From a bacterium (lineage in GTDB: Bacteria > Bacillota > Clostridia > Oscillospirales > Oscillospiraceae): a stretch of DNA of 29,435 nucleotides. The DNA is taken from contig SFVC01000033.1 of NCBI GenBank assembly GCA_004560375.1, positions 1 to 29,435 on the forward strand. The letters run 5' to 3'. The notes under the pieces are model-generated. The model was not told where the DNA came from, ran no database searches, and saw only the letters and a list, made by a program, of their open reading frames with translations. The stretch's first letter is position 1, and every line of letters begins with the position of its first letter. Both the position numbers and the translations under genes were made by a program. Below are positions 28,394-29,435 of the stretch, in pieces.

Positions 28394-28418
28394 GGAAAGG
28401 GGGGACGAAGTCCCCTCT
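28394..28418 (-). terminator. Terminator of the aconitase-family gene, shared-module type
   Basis: On the minus strand, AAAGAGGGGAC and GTCCCCCCTTT pair around TTC, starting directly after the stop codon. Both arms are identical to those of the cls terminator at 8251-8276, including the A-C mismatch. Confidence 0.8.
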
Positions 28419-29435
28419 TTAGGAACGCTTGGCGTAGAAATTCATCAGACACCCATCCAGGATGATCTGTTTTTCGTCCTCCGTCAGGCCCTTGACATGG
28501 AGCAGAATATCCTCCACACCGCCATCGGCCTTGATGACCTTGGCGGGGATGTCCTCCACGCCGTTCTCAATGGCCTTGCGGATACCCGGAACGAACACAC
28601 AGTCGCCGGGCTCATATGTAAAGGCGATTTCCTTGTCGATGGTAAAGGGCAGGATGCCCCAGTTGATGCAGTTGGAGCGGTAGCGCTTGGTGGCGAATTC
28701 GTAGCAGATGTTGGCGAAGCCGCCCAAAACCTTCTGGCAGGAGGCTGCCTGCTCTCTTGCGGAGCCGTCGCCGGGCTTGTTTGCGAACACGCAGGAGCCG
28801 AACTGGGTGGAATCCATCAGCGCGTCTGCGTCACCGACTTGCTCCAAAACGGATTTAAGCTGTAAAGGCTTTTCGCCTGCCAGACGTGCCGCTTCCAGTT
28901 CCCCCACGGCCTTGGCCCGGCCCACATAGGCGGGCTCCCGGCGGGAGAGGGTGAACTCCGCCAGCCGCAGGGGATTGGAGCGGTAGGAGGAGGTCTCGCC
29001 GGAGGGGATCAGCTCGTCGGTGGTGGTTACGGGGTCGTGGAGCACCGCCGCCAGCTCCACCAGCAGGTTCTCCGCCAGAGGATTCATTTTGGGCCAGTCG
29101 GTGATGTTGGGGCCCATCCGCAGCTCCACGGTGGGGTCCGCCTTGCCGAAGCCGTAGTAGACCCGCTTGTCGTAGACGCTCTTGTCGAAGTGGTATTCCC
29201 GGTGAACGGGGGTGTAGTCGATGTCCGTGGCGGCGGTGATCTTGCCGCCGTTTGCGGCAGTGGCGGCGATGGACCGGGCATCCATCAGGCACACGCCGGC
29301 AAACTGGCCCTCGGCGGGCTTGGAGCCCTCCCGGTTGGGGAAGTTCCGGGTGGTGTGCCGCAGGGAGAGGCCGTTGTTGGAGGGCACGTCGCCCGCGCCG
29401 AAGCAGGGGCCGCAGAAGCTGGGCTTGATGACGGC
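28419..29435 (-). CDS. Aconitase-family hydratase, C-terminal part (5' end outside window)
   Basis: The visible 338 residues are the C-terminal half of an aconitase-superfamily enzyme, which isomerises citrate to isocitrate via cis-aconitate. At the window edge, FCGPCFGAGD supplies two of the three cysteines that hold the [4Fe-4S] cluster. Then follow NGLSLRHTTRNFPNREGSKP and the swivel domain with FGSCVFANKPGDGSAREQAASCQKVLGGFANICYEF, whose Ser-Arg pair corresponds to the substrate-binding serine loop, and the RSNCINWGILPF segment. The frame is open to the edge with no start. It precedes icd on the same strand, giving consecutive citrate-to-2-oxoglutarate steps. The exact subfamily cannot be settled from the fragment. 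Confidence 0.88.
   Translation of the reverse strand, partial: AVIKPSFCGPCFGAGDVPSNNGLSLRHTTRNFPNREGSKPAEGQFAGVCLMDARSIAATAANGGKITAATDIDYTPVHREYHFDKSVYDKRVYYGFGKADPTVELRMGPNITDWPKMNPLAENLLVELAAVLHDPVTTTDELIPSGETSSYRSNPLRLAEFTLSRREPAYVGRAKAVGELEAARLAGEKPLQLKSVLEQVGDADALMDSTQFGSCVFANKPGDGSAREQAASCQKVLGGFANICYEFATKRYRSNCINWGILPFTIDKEIAFTYEPGDCVFVPGIRKAIENGVEDIPAKVIKADGGVEDILLHVKGLTEDEKQIILDGCLMNFYAKRS

Overview
The window looks like a chromosomal stretch from a GC-rich, endospore-forming member of the Clostridia, probably of the Oscillospiraceae (Flavonifractor / Lawsonibacter / Oscillibacter type). This placement is inferred from the mix of genes: rpsU, efp, a CD1247-type acidic zinc-ribbon protein, a PdaA-type cortex deacetylase, a SleB-type hydrolase, a SigV/RsiV pair, a PadR-DUF2812 locus and a eukaryotic-type NADP isocitrate dehydrogenase. 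Base composition is high in G+C, while promoters are near-consensus TTGxxx-N17-TATAAT and terminators are long hairpins. No phage, insertion sequence, CRISPR array or rRNA was seen.

Layout. 1-3000: the last codons of an unidentified gene, rpsU, a minus-strand TIM-barrel-like protein, a YqeG-type HAD phosphatase, efp and an acidic zinc-ribbon protein. 3000-8300: a minus-strand pair (type II pantothenate kinase overlapping an HD hydrolase), divergent from nicotinate phosphoribosyltransferase and cardiolipin synthase, so cofactor (CoA, NAD) and membrane lipid synthesis. 8250-8480: a block of consecutive perfect hairpins. 8480-11660: a TtcA-type tRNA thiolase, a 16-repeat Sel1 protein and tRNA-Gln(CTG). 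11666-13375 (minus): a SpoU-type methyltransferase and PdaA. 13518-15321: a tight three-gene run (unknown small protein, membrane-anchored nuclease, DEDDh exonuclease). 15380-19174: a MerR-type promoter and a MacA/MacB-like efflux operon. 19194-20614: SigV/RsiV envelope-stress pair with an ECF-type promoter. 20637-23869 (minus): glutamate dehydrogenase, a TIGR04255 protein and a SleB-like hydrolase. 23977-26783: a PadR-controlled locus with two DUF2812 membrane proteins and a very small ORF. 26793-29435 (minus): isocitrate dehydrogenase, a 408-base gene-free stretch packed with palindromes, and the C-terminal part of an aconitase-family enzyme cut by the window edge.

How parts fit. Aconitase, isocitrate dehydrogenase and glutamate dehydrogenase form the citrate to 2-oxoglutarate to glutamate branch. 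PdaA and SleB-like proteins act on spore or cell-wall peptidoglycan. SigV/RsiV, the MerR-type efflux promoter and PadR-DUF2812 are three separate envelope or toxicant response circuits within about 11 kb. The items most worth a second look are the two hairpin-rich intergenic blocks that share modules, the MerR-type promoter with no MerR gene nearby, the pantothenate kinase/HD hydrolase coupling, the higher-order repeat in the Sel1 protein, and the PadR-DUF2812 locus.
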